A stretch of DNA of 32,340 bases from an uncultured Collinsella sp. (GCA_958438955.1 CAUBTS010000016.1:1-32340), one strand, 5' to 3'. Counted from the stretch's first letter, positions 1 to 7,871 are shown. Numbers and translations: made by a program. The notes: generated from the sequence alone by a model not told the origin.

Positions 1-46
1 TAATGTGCTTTCCGTCTTGCGCAGGACTGTAGAGCAGCAAACTTAA
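1..46 (+). repeat. Right half of a leader repeat element, cut by the window edge
   Basis: Bases 1-46 match 17276-17321 upstream of rplC at 42 of 46 positions by my reading, including the shared run CAGGACTGTAGAGCAGCAA. In the rplC copy this sequence is the right part of the loop and the first bases of the right arm of a 48-bp inverted repeat. The left half of the present copy should therefore lie just left of the window. The bases after position 46 no longer match, so the outer arm differs between the copies. Confidence 0.75.
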
Positions 47-133
47 ACAGCGGGCCGCCCGGGCCGGGAATCCGCCCCCGCGCACAGGAGGGGATTCCTT
101 TTGTGTAGGCTTTGCGGAAATATGGCTATTTTG

Positions 134-157
134 GGATACGCCCGGCGGCGTGGTCTG
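134..157 (+). promoter_or_regulatory. Shared ribosomal-leader motif, copy 1 (before rpsL)
   Basis: GGATACGCCCG at 134-144 is followed by a GCGGCGTGG segment. The same 11-mer occurs at 17413 before rplC, and GGACACGCCCG occurs at 19278 before rplB. In copies 1 and 2 the octamer GAAATATG lies exactly 9 nt upstream. Copy 1 lacks the TATAC end of the other two copies and instead runs into the TTGACG -35 box. Its function is unknown. Confidence 0.6.
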
Positions 158-186
158 TTGACGGCACAGCTAACGCCACGTATCCT
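158..186 (+). promoter_or_regulatory. Probable sigma-70-type promoter of the str operon
   Basis: TTGACG (158-163) is separated by 17 bp from TATCCT (181-186), which gives near-consensus boxes at ideal spacing. Transcription would begin near 193, leaving about 87 nt of leader before the rpsL start codon. No transcript data support this; it rests on the match alone. Confidence 0.55.
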
Positions 187-279
187 ATCGAACTGCGTGT
201 TTCGTAGGGGGATGCTGACCCCTCGATTCAAGCCGTTGCACTTTACAGAAAGCTGGAATCATTCGAGAAGGAGTACGCT

Positions 280-657
280 TTGCCTACTATTAACCAGCTG
301 GTTCGCCAGGGCCGTCGTTCCGTGCCCAAGAAGTCCAAGAACGCTGCTCTGCAGCACAACTCCCAGAAGCGCGGCGTGTGCACCCGCGTCTTCACCACGA
401 GCCCCAAGAAGCCGAACTCGGCTCTTCGTAAGGTTGCCCGTGTTCGCCTCGTCAACGGCATCGAAGTTACTGCTTACATCCCGGGTGAGGGCCACAACCT
501 GCAGGAGCACTCCATCGTGCTCGTCCGCGGCGGTCGTGTCCGTGACCTCCCTGGTGTCCGTTATCACGTCATCCGTGGCGCCTACGACGCTGCTCCGGTC
601 CAGAACCGTATGCAGGCCCGTTCCAAGTACGGTGCTAAGCGCCCCAAGGCTAAATAA
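280..657 (+). CDS. rpsL: 30S ribosomal protein S12
   Basis: S12 of the small subunit decoding centre, 125 aa, full length. The start is TTG at 280, chosen because the protein then begins MPTINQLVR as in the family and GAGAAGGAG lies 7 nt upstream. The PKKPNSALRK segment (42-51) keeps Lys43, the main streptomycin-resistance position. In GGRVRDLPG, residue 88 is Arg (codon CGT) where E. coli and most bacteria have Lys. K88R (K87R without the initiator Met) is a known streptomycin-resistance substitution in other species. It is the first gene of the str operon, followed after 73 nt by rpsG. Confidence 0.98.
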   Translation: MPTINQLVRQGRRSVPKKSKNAALQHNSQKRGVCTRVFTTSPKKPNSALRKVARVRLVNGIEVTAYIPGEGHNLQEHSIVLVRGGRVRDLPGVRYHVIRGAYDAAPVQNRMQARSKYGAKRPKAK

Positions 658-682
658 GCCAGATAACGTTTTGATACTTTCG

Positions 683-708
683 CCGTGTGCCGCCTAAGGG
701 CCGCACGG
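683..708 (+). promoter_or_regulatory. Hairpin in the rpsL-rpsG intercistronic spacer
   Basis: CCGTGTG (683-689) can pair with CGCACGG (702-708) with one G-T pair. In E. coli, S7 represses its own operon by binding the rpsL-rpsG spacer. This hairpin occupies the equivalent place, so an S7 autoregulatory role is plausible but inferred from position only. Confidence 0.35.
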
Positions 709-730
709 TAGACACTTAAGGAGATTTCAC

Positions 731-1204
731 ATGCCGCGTCGTGCAGCAGCTAATCGTCGTGAGGTTCAGCCTGACGCCGTTTACAACAACCGCCTGGTGA
801 CTCAGCTCATCAACAAGGTCCTTCTTGACGGCAAGAAGGCCACCGCTGAGCGCATCGTTTACACCGCTTTCGAGATCGTTGCCGAGAAGTCCGAGGGTGG
901 CGACGCTCTCGCTACCTTCAAGAAGGCTATGGACAACGTCAAGCCCACGCTCGAGGTTAAGCCCAAGCGTGTCGGTGGCGCTACCTATCAGGTCCCGATG
1001 GAGGTCAACTCCCGTCGTTCCACCGCTCTGGGCATCCGCTGGATCGTCAACTTCTCCCGCGCTCGCAAGGAGAAGACCATGGCCGAGCGTCTCGCCAACG
1101 AGATCCTCGACGCTTCCAACGGCCTGGGCGCTTCCGTCAAGAAGCGTGAGGACGTCTTCAAGATGGCCGAGGCCAACCGCGCGTTCTCTCACTATCGTTG
1201 GTAA
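731..1204 (+). CDS. rpsG: 30S ribosomal protein S7
   Basis: S7, 157 aa, organises the 3' major domain of 16S rRNA (the head of the 30S subunit) and contacts E-site tRNA. The N-terminus MPRRAAANRREVQPDAVYNN and the segment LINKVLLDGKKATAERIVY are typical of the family, and the length is normal. AAGGAGAT at 719-726 supports the ATG. It sits between rpsL and fusA, as in the standard str operon. It is probably the autogenous regulator of the operon in line with other bacteria; the spacer hairpin upstream is the only local hint. Confidence 0.98.
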   Translation: MPRRAAANRREVQPDAVYNNRLVTQLINKVLLDGKKATAERIVYTAFEIVAEKSEGGDALATFKKAMDNVKPTLEVKPKRVGGATYQVPMEVNSRRSTALGIRWIVNFSRARKEKTMAERLANEILDASNGLGASVKKREDVFKMAEANRAFSHYRW

Positions 1205-1223
1205 GTTAAGGTAAGGAACTAAC

Positions 1224-3323
1224 ATGGCTAAGCCTAAGTACAAGCTTTCCGATACCCGTAACATCGGCATCATGGCTCACATCGATGCCGGTAAGACCAC
1301 CACGACCGAGCGTATTCTTTACTACACCGGTAAGACCCACAAGATCGGTGAGGTCCATGAGGGCGCTGCCACCATGGACTGGATGGTTCAGGAGCAGGAG
1401 CGCGGCGTAACCATTACCTCCGCTGCTACCACCTGCTTCTGGAACAAGGACGGTAAGGACTACCGCATCCAGATCATCGACACCCCGGGCCACGTTGACT
1501 TCACCGCCGAGGTCGAGCGCTGCCTGCGCGTCCTCGATGGCGCTGTCGCCGTCTTCGACGCCGTTGCCGGCGTTCAGCCCCAGTCTGAGACCGTTTGGCG
1601 TCAGGCTTCTACCTTCAACGTCCCCCGCATCGCCTTCATCAACAAGTATGACCGCGTGGGCGCTGACTTCTTCAACGCTATCGAGACCATGAAGGATCGT
1701 CTCGATGCTAACGCCGTGGCCGCTCAGGTCCCGATGGGCGCCGAGGACAACTTCTGGGGCGTCATCGACCTGGTCACCATGACTGCATGGGACTTCAAGG
1801 CCGACGAGAAGGGTATGACCTACCCCGAGCCGATGGACGAGATCCCGGCTGAGTTTGCCGACATCGCTGCCACCAAGCGCGAGGAGCTCCTTGACGCTGC
1901 TGCCAGCTTTGACGACGAGCTCATGGAGAAGATCCTCATGGAGGAGGACTTCACCGTCGAGGAGCTCAAGGCTGCTCTGCGCAAGGGCGTTCTGGCCAAC
2001 GAGCTCAACCTCGTCTTCGTGGGTTCCGCCTACAAGAACAAGGGCGTTCAGGAGCTGCTCGACGCTGTCGTCGACTACCTGCCCAGCCCGCTCGACGTCG
2101 AGGCCGTCACCGGTACCGATCCGGACACCGGCGAGGAGATTCAGCGTCATCCTTCCTTCGACGAGCCCTTCTCCGGCCTGGTCTTCAAGATCATGACCGA
2201 CCCGTTCGTCGGTAAGCTCACCTATGTCCGCGTTTACTCCGGCCGCGCCGAGTCCGGCTCCTACGTGGTCAACGCTTCCAACGGTCAGCGCGAGCGCCTC
2301 GGCCGCATCCTCGAGATGAACGCCGCCGAGCGTATCGACCGTGACGACGCTGCCGCTGGCGACATCGTCGCTTGCGTCGGCTTCAAGAACTCCACCACCG
2401 GTGACACCCTGTGCGCCGAGGGCAAGGAGATCGTCCTCGAGAAGATCGAGTTCGCTAAGCCCGTTATCGACGTTGCCATCGAGCCCAAGACCAAGGCCGA
2501 GCAGGACAAGATGTCCCTGGCTCTGACCAAGCTCGCCGAGGAGGACCCGACCTTCCAGGTGTCCACCAACCACGAGACCGGCCAGACCATCATCGCCGGC
2601 ATGGGCGAGCTGCACCTCGAGATCATCGTCGACCGTCTGCTCCGCGAGTTCAAGGTTGACGCTAACGTCGGTAAGCCCCAGGTTGCCTACCGCGAGACCG
2701 CTGGTCACGACGTCGAGAAGGCTGAGGGCAAGTTCGTCCGTCAGTCCGGCGGTCGCGGTCAGTACGGCCACGCTGTCATCAAGCTCGAGAAGATGGAGGA
2801 GGGCTTCGGCTACGAGTTCGTCAACGCTATCGTCGGCGGCGTCGTGCCCAAGGAGTACATCCCGTCCATCGACAAGGGCATCCAGGAGGCCCTGAACACC
2901 GGTGTTATCGCCGGCTTCCCGGTCCTCGACGTTAAGGTCACCCTGTTCGACGGTTCTTACCACGAGGTCGACTCCTCCGAGGCCGCCTTCAAGATCGCCG
3001 GTTCCATGGCTATCAAGGACGCCCTCAAGAAGTCCGATCCGCAGCTGCTCGAGCCGATCATGGCTGTCGAGGTCGAGACCCCCGAGCAGTACATGGGCGA
3101 CGTTATGGGCAACCTCTCCGGTCGCCGCGGCAAGATCGAGGGCATGGAGGATCGCAAGAACAGCAAGCTCATCCGTGCCAAGGTGCCGCTGGGCGAGATG
3201 TTCGGTTACGCTACCGACCTTCGCTCCCAGACCCAGGGCCGTGCATCCTACACGATGCAGTTCGACTCTTATGAGCCCGCGCCCAAGTCCATCGTGGACG
3301 AGGTCATGAGCAAGAACGCCTAA
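1224..3323 (+). CDS. fusA: Translation elongation factor G
   Basis: EF-G, 699 aa, is the GTPase that drives translocation of tRNA and mRNA on the ribosome. The G motifs are visible: AHIDAGKTT (18-26), RGVTITSA, DTPGHVDF, and NKYD in the fourth motif, where most bacteria have NKMD (the NKxD consensus is kept). Domain IV carries the usual RQSGGRGQYGHA segment, and the C-terminus has PLGEMFGYATDLRSQTQGRA. It starts 19 nt after rpsG with a ribosome binding site AAGGAA. It is full length and canonical. tuf, which often follows, is missing; rpsJ comes next after a 61-nt spacer. Confidence 0.98.
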   Translation: MAKPKYKLSDTRNIGIMAHIDAGKTTTTERILYYTGKTHKIGEVHEGAATMDWMVQEQERGVTITSAATTCFWNKDGKDYRIQIIDTPGHVDFTAEVERCLRVLDGAVAVFDAVAGVQPQSETVWRQASTFNVPRIAFINKYDRVGADFFNAIETMKDRLDANAVAAQVPMGAEDNFWGVIDLVTMTAWDFKADEKGMTYPEPMDEIPAEFADIAATKREELLDAAASFDDELMEKILMEEDFTVEELKAALRKGVLANELNLVFVGSAYKNKGVQELLDAVVDYLPSPLDVEAVTGTDPDTGEEIQRHPSFDEPFSGLVFKIMTDPFVGKLTYVRVYSGRAESGSYVVNASNGQRERLGRILEMNAAERIDRDDAAAGDIVACVGFKNSTTGDTLCAEGKEIVLEKIEFAKPVIDVAIEPKTKAEQDKMSLALTKLAEEDPTFQVSTNHETGQTIIAGMGELHLEIIVDRLLREFKVDANVGKPQVAYRETAGHDVEKAEGKFVRQSGGRGQYGHAVIKLEKMEEGFGYEFVNAIVGGVVPKEYIPSIDKGIQEALNTGVIAGFPVLDVKVTLFDGSYHEVDSSEAAFKIAGSMAIKDALKKSDPQLLEPIMAVEVETPEQYMGDVMGNLSGRRGKIEGMEDRKNSKLIRAKVPLGEMFGYATDLRSQTQGRASYTMQFDSYEPAPKSIVDEVMSKNA

Positions 3324-3348
3324 GTTCGAGCTCCCTGTTACGTAATCC

Positions 3349-3367
3349 TGCGAGAACATCTCTCGCA
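3349..3367 (+). promoter_or_regulatory. Small hairpin between fusA and rpsJ
   Basis: TGCGAGA (3349-3355) pairs perfectly with TCTCGCA (3361-3367) around a 5-nt loop. It lies 6 nt before the rpsJ ribosome binding site GGAGG (3374-3378). No T tract follows, so it is more likely an RNA processing or translation-control element than a terminator. Confidence 0.4.
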
Positions 3368-3384
3368 CTCTTTGGAGGTTTAAG

Positions 3385-3693
3385 TTGGCTACCCAGAAGA
3401 TCCGCATTCGCCTCAAGGGCTATGATCACGAGGTCGTCGATCAGTCCGCGAAGCTCATCGTCGAGACCGCTCAGAAGACCGGCGCTCGCGTTTCCGGTCC
3501 TGTCCCCCTGCCCACCGAGCGCAACCTGTACACGGTTATCCGCTCGCCGCACGTGAACAAGGACTCCCGTGAGCAGTTCGAGATGCGCACTCACAAGCGC
3601 CTCATCGACATCCTCGACCCCACCTCGGGCACCGTTGATTCGCTCATGCGTCTCGACCTCCCCGCTGGCGTCGACATCGACATCAAGCTCTAA
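3385..3693 (+). CDS. rpsJ: 30S ribosomal protein S10
   Basis: S10 (NusE), 102 aa, is part of the 30S head and a partner of NusB/NusG in transcription antitermination. Family segments are IRIRLKGYDHEVVDQS near the N-terminus and SPHVNKDSREQFEMRTHKR in the middle. The start is TTG at 3385 with GGAGG 6 nt upstream, giving MATQKIRIRLKGYDH. In most bacteria rpsJ opens the S10 operon and is followed directly by rplC. Here it ends the str operon, is followed by a strong terminator, and rplC is about 13.9 kb away. Confidence 0.98.
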   Translation: MATQKIRIRLKGYDHEVVDQSAKLIVETAQKTGARVSGPVPLPTERNLYTVIRSPHVNKDSREQFEMRTHKRLIDILDPTSGTVDSLMRLDLPAGVDIDIKL

Positions 3694-3712
3694 GCGATAT
3701 CGCTCATAGCTT

Positions 3713-3751
3713 AAAGGGCCCCGCTGCCGTTACGGTAGCGGGGCCCTTTTG
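3713..3751 (+). terminator. Strong intrinsic terminator of the str operon
   Basis: GGGCCCCGCT(G)CCG pairs with CGG(T)AGCGGGGCCC around a TTA loop, with AAA before and TTTT after. The stem is about 13 bp with one mismatch. Because A's precede and T's follow, it can also serve birA, which converges from the other side. Confidence 0.92.
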
Positions 3752-3809
3752 TTTAGCGTGATGGGATTGGACCGCCGGATAAGGCTGCCGAGCGGCTGGC
3801 TGTGGCGCC

Positions 3810-4586
3810 CTATTCGCTCGCGGGACGCAGCGATGCCTCCTCAAAATGGAATGATCGCAAACCGCCTTCCGTTTCGATACACGCGCGACCAAAGCCATCG
3901 ACGGTTTTAAAGATGCCGCGTGCCAGCTCGTCGCCGGCAGGGGAACGGGCGATAACATGCTCCCCAATCCAATTGAGGTGAGTGACATATTCGCCGTGGA
4001 CGGGCGCGAGCGGTCCGGCGTCTTCTTCCATGGCGTTAAGACGCTCTGCCCACGCATCTACAGCGTCTATAACTGCGTGATAGACCTCATCGAGGAGCAT
4101 GTTGACGGTGGGAACGCTCTCGTTAAGGTCCGAGAGGCCAATTGCCGCCAGGCCGCCATCGGGTACCTCTTGGGGCGTGTAGTTTGCGTTGACGCCAATG
4201 CCGCAGACGGCGAAGGGCTTGCCTTCGTTATCGCGTGCGGCCTCGACCAGAATGCCGCCGAGCTTGCGTCCTCGCGCGACAAGGTCGTTGGGCCATTTAA
4301 GGCGAATCTCGTTTGCAAGACCCTGCTTTTCGAGTGCTTCGAGCACCGCTAGGCCGCTGACGGCGGCAAGACCAGAGAACTTTGCTGGATTAACGCATGG
4401 GCGCAGGACAATCGAAAGCAATAAGTTGCCGACGGTTGAGTCCCACTTGTGCCCGCGCCGGCCGCGTCCTGCTGTTTGAGCCCGGGCGGCAAGTCCTGTG
4501 CCGTGCGGCGCTCCCTGTTTTCCTGCTTCGAGCAGGTCATCGTTGGTCGATCCGGTTACGTCGACTATCGTTAATTTGGCATCCAT
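3810..4586 (-). CDS. birA: Biotin--[acetyl-CoA-carboxylase] ligase, without regulatory HTH
   Basis: Biotin-protein ligase, 258 aa, activates biotin with ATP and transfers it to the lysine of biotin carboxyl carrier protein. Motifs are GRGRRGHKW (40-48, biotinyl-AMP loop), KWPND (97-101) and KLGGILVE (108-115), followed by a small C-terminal domain. The protein begins directly with the catalytic domain. It lacks the N-terminal helix-turn-helix of E. coli BirA, so it is unlikely to repress transcription. The ATG is supported by AGGAGG about 11 nt upstream. It is divergent from the fatty acid operon, which encodes its likely substrate AccB. Confidence 0.93.
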   Translation of the reverse strand: MDAKLTIVDVTGSTNDDLLEAGKQGAPHGTGLAARAQTAGRGRRGHKWDSTVGNLLLSIVLRPCVNPAKFSGLAAVSGLAVLEALEKQGLANEIRLKWPNDLVARGRKLGGILVEAARDNEGKPFAVCGIGVNANYTPQEVPDGGLAAIGLSDLNESVPTVNMLLDEVYHAVIDAVDAWAERLNAMEEDAGPLAPVHGEYVTHLNWIGEHVIARSPAGDELARGIFKTVDGFGRACIETEGGLRSFHFEEASLRPASE

Positions 4587-4762
4587 AACGGTTGCTACCT
4601 CCTAAGTTAATAAGGCAATCGCGTAATGGTGTCGAGAGATAGACACAATGTGAAGCCTTTGTCGCATTTGGACAATTTAATGTTAACACGTCAACAACGT
4701 CTAAAATGCGCTATCCTCTCTTGGTCGATGTAAACACGTCAACAACGCAAAGGAGGCTAGTG
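4587..4762. promoter_or_regulatory. Divergent birA / fabH control region with a duplicated operator-like motif
   Basis: This 176-bp region carries both divergent promoters. The sequence TGTTAACACGTCAACAACG (4681-4699) recurs as TGTAAACACGTCAACAACG (4729-4747), 18 of 19 identical and 48 bp apart. The inner GTTAACACGTCAAC is an imperfect palindrome. The second copy ends 1 nt before the fabH Shine-Dalgarno (AAAGGAGG, 4749-4756). TATCCT at 4712-4717, between the copies, could be a -10 box. A repressor of fatty acid synthesis is the simplest reading; no regulator gene such as fabT or fapR is in the window. Confidence 0.55.
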
Positions 4763-5722
4763 ATGGGTTTCACGATTCTTGGAACAGGCTCGGCGCTTCC
4801 TGAGCGCAGTGTTTCCAATGACGAGCTGTCTGAGTTCCTCGATACCTCGGATGAGTGGATTTTTACCCGCACCGGTATCAAGAGCCGCCACGTCTGCACC
4901 ACCGAGTCACTTGACGACCTTGCCGTAGCGGCGAGCGAGCGGGCACTCCAGGTGTCCGGAATCGACGCGAGCCAGCTGGATCTGATCGTCTGCTCGACGA
5001 CGACGGGTGACCACCTTGTTCCCGCTGAGGCGTGTGCCGTTGCTGAGCGACTAGGCGCGACGTGCCCTGCCTTCGATGTCTCGGCGGCCTGCGCCGGCTT
5101 CGTATTTGCGCTCGATGTCGCCGAGGGCTATATCGCCCGCGGCCGTGCCGAGCGCGCGCTTGTCGTTGCTGCCGAGCAGATGACGCGTGCGCTCGACTGG
5201 ACCGACCGTGCCACCTGCGTGCTCTTTGGCGATGGGGCAGGCGCCGCAGTGATTGAGGCTGGGGGAGACAGCCCCCTTGCCGTTGAGCTTTCGACGGCGC
5301 CCGACGTCGAGACGTTGCGCGTTCCCGGTCTGGTCGGCATCTCGCCGTTTAAGGCCTCCGCAGATAGCGAGAGCGTGCTGTCCATGAACGGCCGCCGTGT
5401 GTTCAAGTTCGGCGTCAACGCCATCTGCGACACGGTCCATAAGCTTGCGAGCGATGCGGGCATTTCGGTCGAAGACATCGATCATTTTGTATTCCATCAG
5501 GCTAACGAACGAATCCTGAGCCAGGCGGTCAAGCGCCTGGGCGTGCCGGACGAGCGCGTGGTTCGCACGTTGCGCGAGACCGGCAACATTTCGAGCGCAT
5601 GCATTCCGCTTGCCCTCGACCGGCTGGCAAACGCCGGTGCACTTCACACGGGCGACACCATCGCCTTGGTTGGATTTGGCGCCGGTCTGGATATAGGTGG
5701 CTATCTGCTTCGTTGGAAGTAG
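4763..5722 (+). CDS. fabH: Beta-ketoacyl-ACP synthase III
   Basis: FabH, 319 aa, starts fatty acid synthesis by condensing acyl-CoA with malonyl-ACP. The catalytic triad is visible: Cys110 in SAACAGF, His245 in HQANER and Asn275 in ETGNISS. The ATG at 4763 is chosen over an in-frame upstream ATG at 4706 because AAAGGAGG lies just before it and the protein then starts MGFTILGTGSALPE, as in the family. It is the first gene of the ten-gene operon. Expression is probably controlled through the duplicated motif upstream. Confidence 0.96.
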   Translation: MGFTILGTGSALPERSVSNDELSEFLDTSDEWIFTRTGIKSRHVCTTESLDDLAVAASERALQVSGIDASQLDLIVCSTTTGDHLVPAEACAVAERLGATCPAFDVSAACAGFVFALDVAEGYIARGRAERALVVAAEQMTRALDWTDRATCVLFGDGAGAAVIEAGGDSPLAVELSTAPDVETLRVPGLVGISPFKASADSESVLSMNGRRVFKFGVNAICDTVHKLASDAGISVEDIDHFVFHQANERILSQAVKRLGVPDERVVRTLRETGNISSACIPLALDRLANAGALHTGDTIALVGFGAGLDIGGYLLRWK

Positions 5723-5773
5723 TCGCACATAGGAAATAAAAACGCCCTAGGGCACAAACAAAGGAGAACTACC

Positions 5774-6010
5774 ATGGCAGATCAGAAGACCTTCGAGCGC
5801 GTTTGCGACGTTATCCGCGAGACCGCCGGCCTCGACGACGTCGAGATGAAGCCCGAGTCCACGCTCGAGGAGATTGGCCTCGACAGCCTGGGCACCGTCG
5901 AGATTCTCGTCGCCGTTGAGGACGAGTTTGGCATCCAGCTCGATACCGAGGAGAACCCCAAGACGGTCGGCGAGTTCGCCGATACGGTTGAGGCGGCATT
6001 GGAGAAGTAG
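5774..6010 (+). CDS. acpP: Acyl carrier protein
   Basis: ACP, 78 aa, acidic, carries growing acyl chains on a 4'-phosphopantetheine arm. The attachment serine is Ser38 in the DSLG motif, with helix II (TVEILVAVEDEFGI) following. AAGGAGAA precedes the ATG. The length and charge are standard. It lies between fabH and fabK, the order seen in streptococcal fatty acid clusters, and its stop is only 2 nt from the fabK start. Confidence 0.96.
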   Translation: MADQKTFERVCDVIRETAGLDDVEMKPESTLEEIGLDSLGTVEILVAVEDEFGIQLDTEENPKTVGEFADTVEAALEK

Positions 6011-6012
6011 AG

Positions 6013-6957
6013 ATGCTCAAGACTCCTCTCTGCGATCTGCTCGGCATCGAGAAACCCGTGTTCCAGGGCGGTATGGCCTGGATTGCCGATGCGTCGCTGG
6101 CATCGGCCGTATCCGAGGTGGGTGGCTTAGGGATTATCGCGGCCATGAACGCCGACGCCAACTGGCTGCGCGACCAGATTCACGAGCTGCGCGCCAGGAC
6201 GGATAAGCCCTTTGGCGTCAACGTCATGCTCATGAGCCCGTTTGCCGACGAGGTCGCGCAGGTCGTGATTGACGAGCGAGTGCCGGTCGTCGTGACGGGC
6301 GCCGGCAATCCCGCCAAGTACATGAAGGCGTGGAACGAGGCGGGCATCAAGGTCATCCCGGTCGTTGCCTCGGTGGCGCTGGCGCGCCTCGTGGCACGTC
6401 GTGGAGCCACGGCGGTTGTTGCCGAGGGTACCGAATCGGGCGGCCATATTGGCGAGACCTCGACGATGGCACTGGTGCCGCAGGTCGTCGATGCGGTTGA
6501 CATTCCCGTTGTGGCCGCCGGCGGTATTGCCGACGGCCGCGGCGTGGCGGCCGCCTTTATGCTGGGCGCCGAAGGCGTGCAAGTGGGTACGCGCTTTCTG
6601 GTCGCAGACGAGTGCACCGTCTCGGAGCAGTACAAAGAGATGGTCCTGAAGGCCAACGACACTTCGACGCGTGCGACCGGTCGCTCGACGGGACATCCGG
6701 TGCGCGCCCTCAAGAGCCCCTTCACTAACGCGTATGCCAAGAGCGAGGCGGCGGGCGCAAGCTCCGAGGAGCTCGGGGCCATGGGCACGGGCGCCCTTCG
6801 CAAGGCCGCCAAGGACGGCAATTACGAAGAGGGTTCGTTTTTGTGTGGACAGATTGCCGGCATGGTCAACGAGTGCCAGAGCGCACGTGAAATCGTTGAC
6901 GATCTGGTCGATGGCGCCGAGCGCGTCCTGAAGGGTGCGTCCGCATGGGTAGCGTAG
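6013..6957 (+). CDS. fabK: Enoyl-ACP reductase II (FMN-dependent)
   Basis: FabK, 314 aa, performs the last reduction of each elongation cycle with NAD(P)H and FMN. It belongs to the 2-nitropropane dioxygenase-like TIM-barrel family. Features are FQGGMAWIA near the N-terminus, ESGGHIGE (141-148, with the His important in FabK), the phosphate-binding AAGGIADGRG (168-177) and VGTRF (191-195). No fabI or fabL is seen in the window. FabK enzymes are characteristically insensitive to triclosan. A 2-nitropropane dioxygenase relative is the alternative name, but the context makes FabK convincing. It overlaps fabD by 13 nt. Confidence 0.93.
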   Translation: MLKTPLCDLLGIEKPVFQGGMAWIADASLASAVSEVGGLGIIAAMNADANWLRDQIHELRARTDKPFGVNVMLMSPFADEVAQVVIDERVPVVVTGAGNPAKYMKAWNEAGIKVIPVVASVALARLVARRGATAVVAEGTESGGHIGETSTMALVPQVVDAVDIPVVAAGGIADGRGVAAAFMLGAEGVQVGTRFLVADECTVSEQYKEMVLKANDTSTRATGRSTGHPVRALKSPFTNAYAKSEAAGASSEELGAMGTGALRKAAKDGNYEEGSFLCGQIAGMVNECQSAREIVDDLVDGAERVLKGASAWVA

Positions 6958-7871
6958 CGTTTCTGTTTGCCGGCCAGGGTGCCCAACACCCCGCGATGGG
7001 CGTCGACCTGATCGAGGCATCGCCGGCGGCCGCCGAGGTGTTCGCCATTGTCGACGAGGTGCGCCCGGGGACCAGCGAGCAGTGCCGGAGCGCCTCCAAG
7101 GAGGAGCTCTCGCAGACCGAGAACACGCAGCCGTGCGTGTTCGTTCACGACCTGGCGGCGGCTACCGCTCTGCGTGAGCGCGGCGTGGTGCCTGCCGCCT
7201 GTGCGGGATTCTCGCTGGGCGAGGTCGCCGCGCTCACCTTTGCGGGGGCATTCGATACGCGAGCGGGCTTTGAGCTCGTGTGCGAGCGCGCGGCGCTGAT
7301 GGCCGCGGCTGCCGAGCGTCACCCCGGCGGCATGCGTGCCGTCATCAAGCTCGATGCGGTGCAAGTCGAGGGCCTGGCAAAACAGACCGGCGAGGACTGC
7401 TGGCCGGTCAACTACAACAGTCCGCAGCAGACGGTTGTGGCCGGAGCGTCCGAGGCGCTGCAGGAGCTCGACGTCCTAGTAAAAGAGGCTGGCGGCCGCG
7501 CTATGAAAGTCGCGGTGTCGGGTGCATTCCATAGCCCCTATATGGCAGAGGCGACTGAGGGGCTGGCGACGTATGTCCAAGCCGGCCACGCGCCGTCTCC
7601 GCTGCTGATTCCGGTCATGGCAAACATGACGGCGGCGCCCTATCCGGCGGACCCGCGAGCGGCATCGGATGTCTTGGCCAACCAGGTGAGCCATGCCGTG
7701 CGCTGGGTCGACACGCTGCATACCCTGCAGGATCAGGGCATCGACACGTTTATTGAGGTCGGCCCTGGCAAAACGCTGTCGGGCCTGGTCAAGCGTACGC
7801 TGAGCGACGTTCGCGTGTATTCATGCGAAACGGCCGAGCAGGTCGCAGCTATTGCCGACGAGCTCGCATAG
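6945..7871 (+). CDS. fabD: Malonyl-CoA:ACP transacylase
   Basis: FabD, 308 aa, moves malonyl groups from CoA to ACP. The N-terminus AFLFAGQGAQHPAMG, the nucleophile elbow GFSLGE (Ser90) and the catalytic His in SGAFHSPYM are visible. The ATG at 6945 lies within the end of fabK, which suggests translational coupling. The length is normal (E. coli FabD is 309 aa). Confidence 0.95.
   Translation: MGSVAFLFAGQGAQHPAMGVDLIEASPAAAEVFAIVDEVRPGTSEQCRSASKEELSQTENTQPCVFVHDLAAATALRERGVVPAACAGFSLGEVAALTFAGAFDTRAGFELVCERAALMAAAAERHPGGMRAVIKLDAVQVEGLAKQTGEDCWPVNYNSPQQTVVAGASEALQELDVLVKEAGGRAMKVAVSGAFHSPYMAEATEGLATYVQAGHAPSPLLIPVMANMTAAPYPADPRAASDVLANQVSHAVRWVDTLHTLQDQGIDTFIEVGPGKTLSGLVKRTLSDVRVYSCETAEQVAAIADELA

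Larger units (their letters stand above)
47..279 (+). promoter_or_regulatory. rpsL (str operon) upstream region and leader
   Basis: No gene is visible in this stretch. It holds a GC-rich segment (47-90), GAAATATG at 117-124, the shared GGATACGCCCG motif at 134-144, a consensus-like promoter at 158-186, about 90 nt of untranslated leader, and the ribosome binding site GAGAAGGAG at 264-272. Two nested inverted repeats span the promoter: GGATACG 134-140 with CGTATCC 179-185, and GGCGT 147-151 with ACGCC 173-177. Confidence 0.6.

Noticed and set aside
101..697. 198-codon frame overlapping rpsL
   Set aside because: Runs in another frame through the leader and rpsL; Ser/Arg/Thr-rich shadow translation.
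1206..3416. 736-codon open frame antisense to fusA
   Set aside because: It mirrors fusA, whose strong GC-biased codon use leaves few stops on the opposite strand. Its product is low-complexity (Leu/Val/Gly/Asp) with no domain, and it overlaps a certain gene.
4706..4762. Upstream in-frame start for fabH
   Set aside because: It would add 19 residues across the operator-like repeat and the Shine-Dalgarno; the ATG at 4763 gives the family N-terminus.
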